A stretch of 64,000 nucleotides of DNA from Piscinibacter defluvii (GTDB lineage: Bacteria; Pseudomonadota; Gammaproteobacteria; Burkholderiales; Burkholderiaceae_C). The position numbers and the translations under genes were made by a program. The DNA lies in NCBI RefSeq assembly GCF_004011805.1, contig NZ_RCHJ01000004.1:1-64000 (forward strand), read 5' to 3'. Of this stretch, positions 7,761 through 15,426 are shown piece by piece. The notes beneath the pieces were generated by a model, which was not told the origin of the DNA, did no database searches, and saw nothing but the letters and a program-made list of their open reading frames with translations. Within the stretch, counting starts at the first letter, position 1, and each line of letters starts with the position of its first letter.

Positions 7761-8978
7761 ATGAGCGCGACCGTGTGGCTCGTCACCGACCAGCTGCCGG
7801 ATCCGCCGCGCAACGGCATCACGCTGCCGGTCTACCACCTCGGGCTGCGGCTGGCGCGACAGCAGCCGCTGCGCCTGGTGCTGCTGGAGGACGAGTCCGC
7901 CCCGCCGACACCCGACGCGCTGGCGCGCAACGAGGCCCTGTTCGGGCCGCTGCGGCGCATCGTGCTGCGGCGCCGCGGCCGTGCCGCGCGGGCGCTGGCC
8001 GAGCTGCGCGGGCGCGAGATGTACCAGCACGGCTGGCGCCTCGCCGGGGCGGCCGCCGCGCCGCCGATCGGCCCGCAGGACCGCCTGCTGGTCGCACCGA
8101 TGAGCGCGGTCGCGGCCTGGGATGCCAGCGGGCTGGCCGCGCAGGTGCATCCGTGCGTGCGCGTGGCCGCGGTGAACGACTGCACCACCGCCGAGTACCA
8201 CCTGCGCGGGCTGCAGCAGCCCGACGGGGCAGCGCCGAAGGCGGCGCTGGACCGCTGGCGCTGCCGCTTCATCGCACCGATCGAGGCGCGCCTGCTGGCG
8301 CCCTACGACCACGTGCTGCTGCAGACCGAGGCCGACCGTGCCTGGCTCGCGCAGCTGGTCGGCGCCGCCCTGGCGCAGCGCGTCGCGGTGGTTTCCAACG
8401 GCGTGCTCGACGAGTTCTTCGCGCTGCGGCGCAGCGGCCGCCCGACGGTGCTGTTCGTCGCCGACCTGGGCGGCGAATACGCCGGCACCGCGCGCTGGCT
8501 GGCGCAGGAGGTGTGGCCGGCGGTCGCGGCGCGCCACCCGCAGGCCGAGCTGCGCGTGATCGGCCGGCGCGCCTCGCCCGCGCTGCGCAGCGTGTTCGCG
8601 GCCACGCCGCAGCTGCGCCACCTCGACTTCGCCGACGACCTGGGCGCCGTCTACGCCGACGCGGCGATCGCGCTCAGCCCGGTGTTCAAGGGCTTCGGGC
8701 TGATCAACAAGACCCTCGAGGCGATGGCCGCGGGCCTGCCGGTGGTCGGCGGGGCGGCCGCGTTCAACGGCATCGCCGGCTTTCGCGCCGGCGTGCACGG
8801 CTGGGTCTGCGACACGCCCGCGGCAGCCCCGTTCGTCGCGGCGCTCGACACGCTGCTGTGCGACGCGGCGCGCCGCGAGGCGATCGGCCAGGCGGCGCGG
8901 CGCCTGGTCGACGGCGCGTTCCGCTGGGACGACGCGGCGCGGCGCGTCGGCGCCCTGCTCGACGCCCCGGCAGGCTGA
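7761..8978 (+). CDS. Glycosyltransferase, GT-B fold (GT4-like)
   Basis: This cytoplasmic glycosyltransferase has 405 residues and presumably adds a sugar to the EPS repeat unit. The N-terminal WLVTDQLPDPPRNGITLPVY has the acceptor-side loop of GT-B enzymes. The C-terminal LSPVFKGFGLINKTLEAMAA followed by GLPVV is the classical nucleotide-sugar-binding E-x7-E-like region. I chose ATG 7761; GTG 7698, overlapping the previous stop, is an in-frame alternative that would translate repeat copy D. Donor and acceptor cannot be read from the sequence. Confidence 0.85.
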   Translation: MSATVWLVTDQLPDPPRNGITLPVYHLGLRLARQQPLRLVLLEDESAPPTPDALARNEALFGPLRRIVLRRRGRAARALAELRGREMYQHGWRLAGAAAAPPIGPQDRLLVAPMSAVAAWDASGLAAQVHPCVRVAAVNDCTTAEYHLRGLQQPDGAAPKAALDRWRCRFIAPIEARLLAPYDHVLLQTEADRAWLAQLVGAALAQRVAVVSNGVLDEFFALRRSGRPTVLFVADLGGEYAGTARWLAQEVWPAVAARHPQAELRVIGRRASPALRSVFAATPQLRHLDFADDLGAVYADAAIALSPVFKGFGLINKTLEAMAAGLPVVGGAAAFNGIAGFRAGVHGWVCDTPAAAPFVAALDTLLCDAARREAIGQAARRLVDGAFRWDDAARRVGALLDAPAG

Positions 8979-8981
8979 TCG

Positions 8982-10277
8982 ATGGCCTCGTTGCGCTACC
9001 CGCTGACGCGCCGGCTCCCGGAGCCGAACCCGAGCGGGCTGTTCTTCGCCGTCACGGTGGTCTACGTGCTGGTGCTGGCGCTGGCCGCCGCCAGCGGCTC
9101 GGGCCTGCTGAAGGCGCTGGCGCACGGCACCGCGGTGGCGGGCTTCGCGCTGCTGGCGGTGCACTGGCTGTTCCTGCCGCGCACGGCCGGCGCGCCGCCC
9201 GGGGTCGTGCCTGCGCTGGGGCTGTACTACGCCGGGCTGGGCGCCGCGCTGATCGTCGGACTGCAGGCGCACGACCTGGTCGACCTGCTGAAGCTCGTGC
9301 TGGCGCCGGCCTTCGTCGTGTTCGGCGCCGACTTCGAGCGGCAGCGTCCGCACTGGCAGATGGACGAGCGCCGGCGTCCGCGCTGGCAGATGGACGAGCG
9401 CCAGCGCCCGCGCTGGCTGTGGGACGAGCTGCCGGTGCGGCTCGGCTTCGCCGCGCTGGTGCTGCTGCCGCTTCTGGCCTGGGCGGCGCAGCTCGCCGCC
9501 GGCCACACGGCGCTGGGCGGCGGGCGCGAGGTGGGACTGTTCGCCAACCGCAACAACGCGGCGCTGTACGCGGTGACGCTGATCGCGCTGCACGCGGTGC
9601 TGTCGGGCCGGCCGCTGCAGCGCGTGACGGTCTACCTGCTTGTCGGCGCGGCCTTCGGCACGCTCGGCGTGCTGCTCGCGGTGCTGCTGGCGCTGGTGCT
9701 CGCGGTCGGGCGGCCGCGCACGCTGGTGGCGCTGCTGGCGGCGCTGGCGCTGTTCGCGCTGGTGGCCTGGCTGCTGCCCGAGGTCGGCGTGTTCGCCCGC
9801 CTGGGCCCGCTGCGCGACAGCCTGCGCCTGCTCGCCGACGGCCGCGTCGACCTGGCCACCGTCAGCTACGCCGACCTGGTGCGCCAGCTGCGCAGCACCG
9901 ACCTGTCGTTCCTGTTCCGCCTCAAGCACTGGCTCGAGCTGATCACGCTGTATGCACAGGGCTCGCCCTACGAGTGGCTGTTCGGCTTCGGCATCGGCGC
10001 CTCGGTGCGGCTGTCCGAGATCCACCTGGTGCCGCACAACGACTACCTGCGCCTGCTGTTCGAGTGCGGCGCGCTCACGCTGCTGGGCTTCGTCGCACTG
10101 CTGGGCGTGCTGCTGTGGCACGTCGGGCGGCGCTGGGAGGGCGTGCCGCTGGCGGTGGTGGCGATCTACTTCGCCAGCGAGAACCTGGTCAACAACTACC
10201 TCGCGATGTCGGTGTTCTGGTTCAGCGCCGGCGCGCTGGCGGCCCGCAGCAGGAGCACGACCCATGCGCCGGGCTGA
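8982..10277 (+). CDS. O-antigen ligase/polymerase-like membrane protein (Wzy-like)
   Basis: This 431-residue protein has about ten hydrophobic segments and a large periplasmic loop near residues 270-340, as in Wzy polymerases and WaaL ligases; a polymerase fits this locus better. The FANRNNAALYAV segment and the later HNDYLRLLFECGALTLLG match the O-antigen ligase family's loop motifs. Residues 119-148 are three tandem ten-residue copies of an E-R-x-R-P-x-W type unit encoded by a 30-bp DNA repeat, which is unusual for a membrane enzyme. It overlaps the downstream lipoprotein gene by 14 bp. Confidence 0.82.
   Translation: MASLRYPLTRRLPEPNPSGLFFAVTVVYVLVLALAAASGSGLLKALAHGTAVAGFALLAVHWLFLPRTAGAPPGVVPALGLYYAGLGAALIVGLQAHDLVDLLKLVLAPAFVVFGADFERQRPHWQMDERRRPRWQMDERQRPRWLWDELPVRLGFAALVLLPLLAWAAQLAAGHTALGGGREVGLFANRNNAALYAVTLIALHAVLSGRPLQRVTVYLLVGAAFGTLGVLLAVLLALVLAVGRPRTLVALLAALALFALVAWLLPEVGVFARLGPLRDSLRLLADGRVDLATVSYADLVRQLRSTDLSFLFRLKHWLELITLYAQGSPYEWLFGFGIGASVRLSEIHLVPHNDYLRLLFECGALTLLGFVALLGVLLWHVGRRWEGVPLAVVAIYFASENLVNNYLAMSVFWFSAGALAARSRSTTHAPG
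9336..9425 (+). repeat. 30-bp tandem repeat, three copies, inside the polymerase gene
   Basis: Three adjacent 30-bp units (9336-9365, 9366-9395, 9396-9425) encode ERQRPHWQMD, ERRRPRWQMD and ERQRPRWLWD, followed by ELPVRL. The unit length is a multiple of three, so gain or loss of copies keeps the frame. The repeat lies in a polar, Arg/Trp-rich loop between hydrophobic segments. Confidence 0.9.
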
Positions 10278-11049
10278 GTTCATCGTCACGCTGGCCGCGC
10301 TGCTGGCCGGCTGCGGCAGCGGGGCCGACGCCGGCGGCGCGAGCCTGCCCGAGGAGATCGACCTGGCCGCGATCCAGCGCGACGGCTCGCTGCCGCACGA
10401 GCGCGCGCCGCGCGGCGTGCCGCGCGGATTCGACTGGGCGCGCGGGCCGCGTGTCGGCGCCGGCAACACGCCCGGCGCCTTCCGCGCGGCGACCGGCTGG
10501 GGCCAGGCCTTCTCCAGCGGCGACGCGGACGGCCGCGTCGTGCTGCAGCTGCGCGCCCTGCAGGTGCTGGTGTGCGCCGGGCCGCAGCGGCAGTGGCAGC
10601 TGGTGCAGCGCGGGCCGATCGAGGGACGCCAGTTCCGGGCCGACTTCGCCGGCAACGCCTCCGCCGCGGCAGAGCACTTCGAGCTGCAGGGCGAGGTCGC
10701 GACGGTCGCCTTCGCGGCCGGCAGCGCGTTCCACTTCTGGCCCGCGGCGGGCCGCTTCGAGCTGCCTGCGGGCCCGCTGTGCGGCGTGCTGGTGCTGGTG
10801 CAGGCGCGGCTGGACCCGGACAGCGCCGCAGGTGCCGGCGCGCTGGTCGGCCTGGGTGCCGACTACTGGCTCGACCGCGGTGCGCACTGGGACCAGTACC
10901 GCACCAACCGCGACATCGCGATCGGCCGGCTGCGCGTGGTGACACCCGAGTGGCGCTGGATCGGCCTGAGCACCGCCGGCGACGCCGACCTGCAGCGCCT
11001 GCGCCTGCAGGGCTACGACCCCGGCGCCTGCCGCGCCGCCGCCTGCTGA
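10264..11049 (+). CDS. Putative lipoprotein of the EPS cluster, function unknown
   Basis: This 261-residue protein has a short signal and lipobox (TLAALLAGC, Cys at about residue 16), so it is probably a lipid-anchored envelope protein. The remainder is soluble, with W-rich beta-type segments such as FHFWPAAGRFELPAG and DYWLDRGAHWDQYRTNRDIA; the latter resembles carbohydrate-binding modules, but I cannot assign a family. Its place between the polymerase and a glycosyltransferase, with a 14-bp overlap upstream, suggests a role in EPS processing or retention. Confidence 0.7.
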   Translation: MRRAEFIVTLAALLAGCGSGADAGGASLPEEIDLAAIQRDGSLPHERAPRGVPRGFDWARGPRVGAGNTPGAFRAATGWGQAFSSGDADGRVVLQLRALQVLVCAGPQRQWQLVQRGPIEGRQFRADFAGNASAAAEHFELQGEVATVAFAAGSAFHFWPAAGRFELPAGPLCGVLVLVQARLDPDSAAGAGALVGLGADYWLDRGAHWDQYRTNRDIAIGRLRVVTPEWRWIGLSTAGDADLQRLRLQGYDPGACRAAAC

Positions 11050-11054
11050 CCCCG

Positions 11055-12281
11055 ATGCCCCGACTGCTCTCGATCAACTCCTACCACTACCGCCGCGGCG
11101 GCTCCGACGTGGTCTACCTCGACCACGCCGCGCTGCTCGAGGAGCTCGGCTGGGACAACGCGTTCTACGCGATGCACCACCCGCAGAACCAGCCCTCGCC
11201 CTGGTCGCGCTTCTTCATCGACGAACTCGAGTTCGACCACCGCTACCCGCCCTGGCGCAAGCTGGCGATGGCCGGCAAGGTGGTCTGGTCGTTCGAGGCG
11301 CAGCGCCGGCTGCGCGCGCTGCTGGCCGAGTACCCGGCCGACATCGCGCACCTGCACTGCATCTACCACCACCACTCGCCGGCCATCCTGCCCACGCTGC
11401 AGGAGGCCGGCGTGCCGGCGGTGCTGACCGCGCACGACCTGAAGATCGCCTGCCCGGCCTACAAGATGCTCAACGACGGCGGCGTCTGCGAGCGCTGCCG
11501 CGAGGGCTCGGTGCTCAACGTGCTGCGGCACCGCTGCGTGCGCGGCTCGCTGGCGGCCAGCGCGGTGGTGGCGGCCGAGAGCGCGCTGCACCGCCGGCTC
11601 GACACCTGGCGGCGCCACCTCGCGAAGGTGGTGTCGCCGAGCCGCTTCTTCATCGAGAAGTTCGTCGAGTGGGGCTGGCCGCGCGAACGCTTCGCCTACA
11701 TCCCGAACTGGGTCGACGCGGCCCGCTTCGAGCCGCAGGCCGCGCCGGGCGACTACTTCCTCTACTTCGGCCGGCTCGCGCCCGAGAAGGGCGTGGCGAC
11801 GCTGCTGCGCGCCGCGCGCGACGCCGGCGTGGCGCTGAAGATCGCCGGCACCGGCCCGCTGCAGGGCGAGCTGCAGGCGCTGCACGCGGGCCTGGGCGGC
11901 GACGCCGAGTTCCTCGGCTTCCGGCACGGCGCCGAACTGCACGCGCTGGTGCGCGGCGCGCGCGCCGTGGTGCTGCCCTCGCAGTGGTACGAGAACGCGC
12001 CGATGAGCGTGCTCGAGAGCATGGCGCTGGCCAAGCCGGTGATCGGCGCGCGCATCGGCGGCATCCCCGAGCTGATCGTCGAGGGCGAGACCGGCTGGAC
12101 CTTCGAGAGCGGCTCGGTGGCGCAGCTGGCCGAGCGGCTGCGCAGCGTCGCGGGGCTGGGCACGGCGGCGCTGGAGCGCATCGGCCGCGCGGCGCGCGCG
12201 CACGTGGAGCGCGAGTTCCACCGGCAGCGGTATGCCGACGCGATGCTCGACCTGTACGCGTCGCTGGGGGTGCGGGCATGA
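11055..12281 (+). CDS. Glycosyltransferase family 4 protein
   Basis: This GT-B glycosyltransferase has 408 residues. The N-terminal NSYHYRRGGSDVVYLDHA, a His-rich acceptor segment (HLHCIYHHHSPAIL) and a Cys-containing insert (VCERCREGSVLNVLRHRC, near 145-162) characterise a GT4 subgroup. The C-terminal half has FGRLAPEKGVATLLRA and the donor site YENAPMSVLESMALAKPVIG. It starts 5 bp after the lipoprotein stop and overlaps the next gene by ATGA. The sugar specificity is unknown. Confidence 0.88.
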   Translation: MPRLLSINSYHYRRGGSDVVYLDHAALLEELGWDNAFYAMHHPQNQPSPWSRFFIDELEFDHRYPPWRKLAMAGKVVWSFEAQRRLRALLAEYPADIAHLHCIYHHHSPAILPTLQEAGVPAVLTAHDLKIACPAYKMLNDGGVCERCREGSVLNVLRHRCVRGSLAASAVVAAESALHRRLDTWRRHLAKVVSPSRFFIEKFVEWGWPRERFAYIPNWVDAARFEPQAAPGDYFLYFGRLAPEKGVATLLRAARDAGVALKIAGTGPLQGELQALHAGLGGDAEFLGFRHGAELHALVRGARAVVLPSQWYENAPMSVLESMALAKPVIGARIGGIPELIVEGETGWTFESGSVAQLAERLRSVAGLGTAALERIGRAARAHVEREFHRQRYADAMLDLYASLGVRA

Positions 12282-13435
12282 ACTCGGACGATCAGCGACC
12301 CGCGTTGAGGATCCTCGGCATCCGCGGCGTGCCCGCCGCGCACGGCGGCTTCGAGACCTTCGCCGAGCGGCTCGCGCTGCACCTGGTCGCACGCGGCTGG
12401 CGCGTCGTGGTGTACTGCCAGCGCGACGGGCGCGGCCCGCTGGCGCACGACCACTGGCAGGGCGTCGAGCGTGTGCACGTCCCCGTCGCGCAGCGCGGCG
12501 CGCTCGGCACGATGGTGTTCGACGCGCGCGCCATCCGCCATGCCGCGCGCAGCCGCGAGCTGTGCCTCACGCTCGGCTACAACACCGCCCTGTTCTGCGC
12601 CTGGCTGCGCCTGCGCGGCGTGCCGAACCTGATCAACATGGACGGCATCGAGTGGTCGCGCGCCAAGTGGAGCGCGCCGGCGCGCGCCTGGCTGTGGCTG
12701 AACGAGCGCGCCGGCTGCCGGCTCGGCGACCACCTGGTGGCCGACCATCCCGAGATCGCGCGCCACCTCGGCACCCGCACGGCGGCCACGCGCATCACCA
12801 CCATCGCCTATGGCGCCGACCGCGTGCTCGACGCCCCGACCGCACCGGTGCGCGCCCTCGGGCTCGAGCCCGGCGGCTACCTGATGCTGGTGGCGCGCCC
12901 CGAGCCGGAGAACTCGATCCTCGAGGTGGTCGAGGGCTTCTCGCGCCGGCCGCGCGGCCTGCCGCTGGTGGTGCTGGGGCGCTACGACCCGGCCGACCCC
13001 TATCACCGGCGGGTGCAGCAGCGCGCCGGCACCGAGGTGCGCTTCGTCGGCGCGATCTACGAGCGTGCCACGCTGCAGGCGCTGCGCCGCCACGCGCTCG
13101 CCTACGTGCACGGGCACCGCGTGGGCGGCACCAACCCCTCGCTGGTCGAGGCGCTGGGCGCGGGCAACGCGGTGCTGGCGCACGACAACCGCTTCAACCG
13201 CTGGGTGGCCGGCGCGGCGGGCGCCTGGTTCACCGATGCCGACGGCTTCGACACGCAGCTCACCGCGCTGCTGGCCGACCCCGGGCGCCTGGCCGCCCTG
13301 CGGCATGCGGCGCGCGCGCGCTTCGAGCAGGCCTTCACCTGGCCCGCCATCCTGGCCGAGTACGAGACCTTGCTGCGCGCCTGGCTGCCCGAGCCGCCGC
13401 TGCGCCCGGTGGACGCGGGGCGCGGCACCGCCTGA
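12278..13435 (+). CDS. DUF1972 glycosyltransferase (rhamnosyltransferase-like)
   Basis: This 385-residue protein has the N-terminal DUF1972 domain (PF09314), opening with RILGIRGVPAAHGGFETFAE, followed by LINMDGIEWSRAKW and a GT4-type C-terminal domain with GHRVGGTNPSLVEALGAGNA. Family members include beta-1,4-rhamnosyltransferases of Gram-positive cell-wall and EPS synthesis, so a deoxyhexose transfer is plausible but not shown. It is the last gene of the + strand EPS operon and converges with the PEP-CTERM gene across 22 bp. Confidence 0.87.
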   Translation: MNSDDQRPALRILGIRGVPAAHGGFETFAERLALHLVARGWRVVVYCQRDGRGPLAHDHWQGVERVHVPVAQRGALGTMVFDARAIRHAARSRELCLTLGYNTALFCAWLRLRGVPNLINMDGIEWSRAKWSAPARAWLWLNERAGCRLGDHLVADHPEIARHLGTRTAATRITTIAYGADRVLDAPTAPVRALGLEPGGYLMLVARPEPENSILEVVEGFSRRPRGLPLVVLGRYDPADPYHRRVQQRAGTEVRFVGAIYERATLQALRRHALAYVHGHRVGGTNPSLVEALGAGNAVLAHDNRFNRWVAGAAGAWFTDADGFDTQLTALLADPGRLAALRHAARARFEQAFTWPAILAEYETLLRAWLPEPPLRPVDAGRGTA

Positions 13436-13457
13436 GCGGCGCCGCGCCCGCGCCCCG

Positions 13458-13973
13458 TCAGGACAGGCGGCGTCGACGCACCACGTAACCCACGGCCAGC
13501 AGGCCCGCGAGCATCAGCGCGTAGGTCTGCGGCTCGGGAATCGCCGGCGTGACCGCAAAGCCGCCGGCGTAGTACCCGAAGGCCTGGCCGAACAGTTGCG
13601 GGCCGCCCTTGACCCGGCCGTCGATCTTCACCACGTAGTCGCCGGCGGCGACGTCGTCGAAGCTGATGCCGTCCGACAGCTTGCCGTCCGCGGCGGCCTC
13701 CGTGCCGCCGCTCCACAGGCTGACTTCCGTCAGCTTGAGCTTGGGCGTCAGGAAGAAGCCGACCACGTCGGACACCGCGTCCAGCGTCAGGCTGCCGATC
13801 GACCAGTCGGCGAACTGGCGCTGCTGCACCGGCGCGTTGACCGCGCCGACGTAGCAGTTGCTCAGCCCGGCGACGTCGAAGCAGGTCGCGTCGGCGGCCT
13901 GGGCCGCCGGCGGGCCGGCGATCAGGACCGCTGTGCCGGCCGCCGCCAGCGTTCTCTTCAAGGCGAACTTCAT
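13458..13973 (-). CDS. PEP-CTERM sorting domain protein (exosortase substrate)
   Basis: This small exported protein (171 residues) has a signal peptide at about 1-29 ending in PPAAQAA and two Cys close together (ATCFDVAGLSNCY). The C-terminal sorting signal at 145-171 consists of PEP (146-148), a hydrophobic helix (ALMLAGLLAVGYVV) and RRRR. Exosortase B, encoded about 9 kb away, should cleave or process this tail. I chose ATG 13973 because it is preceded by AAGGAG; the longer upstream frame has no signal logic. The mature domain is not one I recognise. Confidence 0.9.
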   Translation of the reverse strand: MKFALKRTLAAAGTAVLIAGPPAAQAADATCFDVAGLSNCYVGAVNAPVQQRQFADWSIGSLTLDAVSDVVGFFLTPKLKLTEVSLWSGGTEAAADGKLSDGISFDDVAAGDYVVKIDGRVKGGPQLFGQAFGYYAGGFAVTPAIPEPQTYALMLAGLLAVGYVVRRRRLS

Positions 13974-14024
13974 TGCATGACTCCTTTTCTCGATGGATGT
14001 GGCAGTCGGGCGGGGGACCCCGCA

Positions 14025-14040
14025 TGCTGCCTTCTGGCCA
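14025..14040 (-). promoter_or_regulatory. Possible sigma-54 promoter upstream of the PEP-CTERM gene
   Basis: Read on the - strand, TGGCCAGAAGGCAGCA has the GG and GC dinucleotides at the 10-base spacing of sigma-54 promoters but matches only part of the TGGCACG-N4-TTGCA consensus. It would give a 5' leader of roughly 40 bases before ATG 13973. In Zoogloea, PEP-CTERM genes are known to depend on RpoN and PrsK/PrsR, which makes the match worth noting. In such GC-rich DNA a chance match is quite possible. Confidence 0.3.
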
Positions 14041-14091
14041 GGAAACTCCCCCACCCCTCCATTCGTCCGGCACGACGGCGAGCGCAGGCCG

Positions 14092-15426
14092 TCACTGCCA
14101 TGTCAGCTGCCCGAAGCACACGCCGCTGCTGGCGCGGTACGGGAAGGTCAGCTCGGTGTCGTCGGTGCCGCGCTGCTCGCGCGCCAGCGTGCAGCCGAAC
14201 AGCAGGCCGCGGCTGGGCTGGTACTGCAGGCCCAGGCTGACCGTGGTGAGCCGGTCGCGCGCGGTGGTGCCCTGCGCGAGCGGCACACCGCCGTCGAGCA
14301 CCGGCGTCAGCACGAAGCTGTCGTCGAGCGTGCGGCGCTGGTGCGCGAGGCCGAGCTGGGCACGGATCTTGGACGTCGCGTCCCAGCGCAGGCGCAGCTC
14401 GGCACGCGTGGTGCGGCGCGCGTCGGCGTTGTCGGTGACGATCAGCGTGTCGTCGAAGCTGCTCGCGCCGGCGGTGTTGTCGCGCGCGGCGATCAGCGTC
14501 AGCACCGTCTTGCCGCTGAGGCGGCGCTCGTAGGCCAGCTCGCCGGTCCAGCCCTCGCCGTCGCGCGCGCCCTGCAGTTCGTGGCGCTCGCGCGTGCGGC
14601 TCAGGCGCGCGCGCAGGTCGCTCAGGTCGCTCGGCGTCCAGCGCAGCGAGAGCTCGAGGTCGTCACGCGTGAAGTCGTCCGCCAGCACGGCGCCGGCATC
14701 GTCGACGGCGTAGTGCGGGAAGCGCCCGTCGGTGCGGCGCAGCGCGACACGCGCCGAGCCCAGGTCGCTGGGCCGCCAGCGCAGGCCGAGCGTCGCGGCG
14801 GTCTGGCGCAGGTCGCGGTACTGGAACTCGAGGCGCGAGTAGCGCTCGTCGCTGGCCGCCAGGCCGGCCTCGAGCGTCCAGTCGGTCACCACGCCGAGCT
14901 GCGCCTGCAGCGCACCGCCGCGCGAGCGCTGCACGGTGCGGCCGGTGAAGTCCTGCTGGCGGTCGAGGTCGTAGCGGAACAGGCTGCTGCGCTGGTACAG
15001 GCTCGCCTGGCCCGACAGGCGGTTCACCGTGGCCCAGTCCAGGCGGGCCGACGCGGCGTAGGTGCTGCCGTCGAGCTGGGTGTTGTTCTTGTAGCGGTTC
15101 GCGCCGGCCTGCAGGTCGAGCACCAGGCGCTGCCGGCCGATCGGCTGGTCCAGCCCGAGCAGCAGCGAGGTGGTCGAGACGATGTCGCGCCGCGCCTTCT
15201 GCCCGTCGGGCGCGCGGAACAGGTTGGTCTCGCCGGCCACGTCCTGCCGCACGCCGATGCGCCAGGGGTTGGGGTCGTCCGGGCCTTGCGGCGCGGGGTC
15301 GGGGGCGGAGGCCGCAGCCTCCGGCGGCAAGGGCGCCGGCTCCTCGGCGCGCGCGGCGCCGGCCGCGAACAGGGCCGAGGCCAGGCAGGCCGCGCGCAGG
15401 CGGACGCGGGGTCGCTCAGTACGCAT
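14092..15426 (-). CDS. epsL: XrtB/PEP-CTERM-associated outer-membrane protein EpsL
   Basis: This predicted outer-membrane beta-barrel has 444 residues with a signal peptide (RAACLASALFAAGAARA). The rest is a series of amphipathic strands with alternating Arg/Asp and aromatic residues, ending in an aromatic-rich strand, QLTWQ. Proteins of this type accompany XrtB EPS clusters and are named EpsL. ATG 15426 overlaps the epsB stop by 11 bp, so the two genes are coupled. The exact transport role is inferred from context. Confidence 0.82.
   Translation of the reverse strand: MRTERPRVRLRAACLASALFAAGAARAEEPAPLPPEAAASAPDPAPQGPDDPNPWRIGVRQDVAGETNLFRAPDGQKARRDIVSTTSLLLGLDQPIGRQRLVLDLQAGANRYKNNTQLDGSTYAASARLDWATVNRLSGQASLYQRSSLFRYDLDRQQDFTGRTVQRSRGGALQAQLGVVTDWTLEAGLAASDERYSRLEFQYRDLRQTAATLGLRWRPSDLGSARVALRRTDGRFPHYAVDDAGAVLADDFTRDDLELSLRWTPSDLSDLRARLSRTRERHELQGARDGEGWTGELAYERRLSGKTVLTLIAARDNTAGASSFDDTLIVTDNADARRTTRAELRLRWDATSKIRAQLGLAHQRRTLDDSFVLTPVLDGGVPLAQGTTARDRLTTVSLGLQYQPSRGLLFGCTLAREQRGTDDTELTFPYRASSGVCFGQLTWQ

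Noticed and set aside
7491-10655. 1054-codon - strand frame opposite the EPS genes.
   Set aside because: It is an antisense shadow of three well-supported genes with a typical Gln/Arg/Ala-rich translation.
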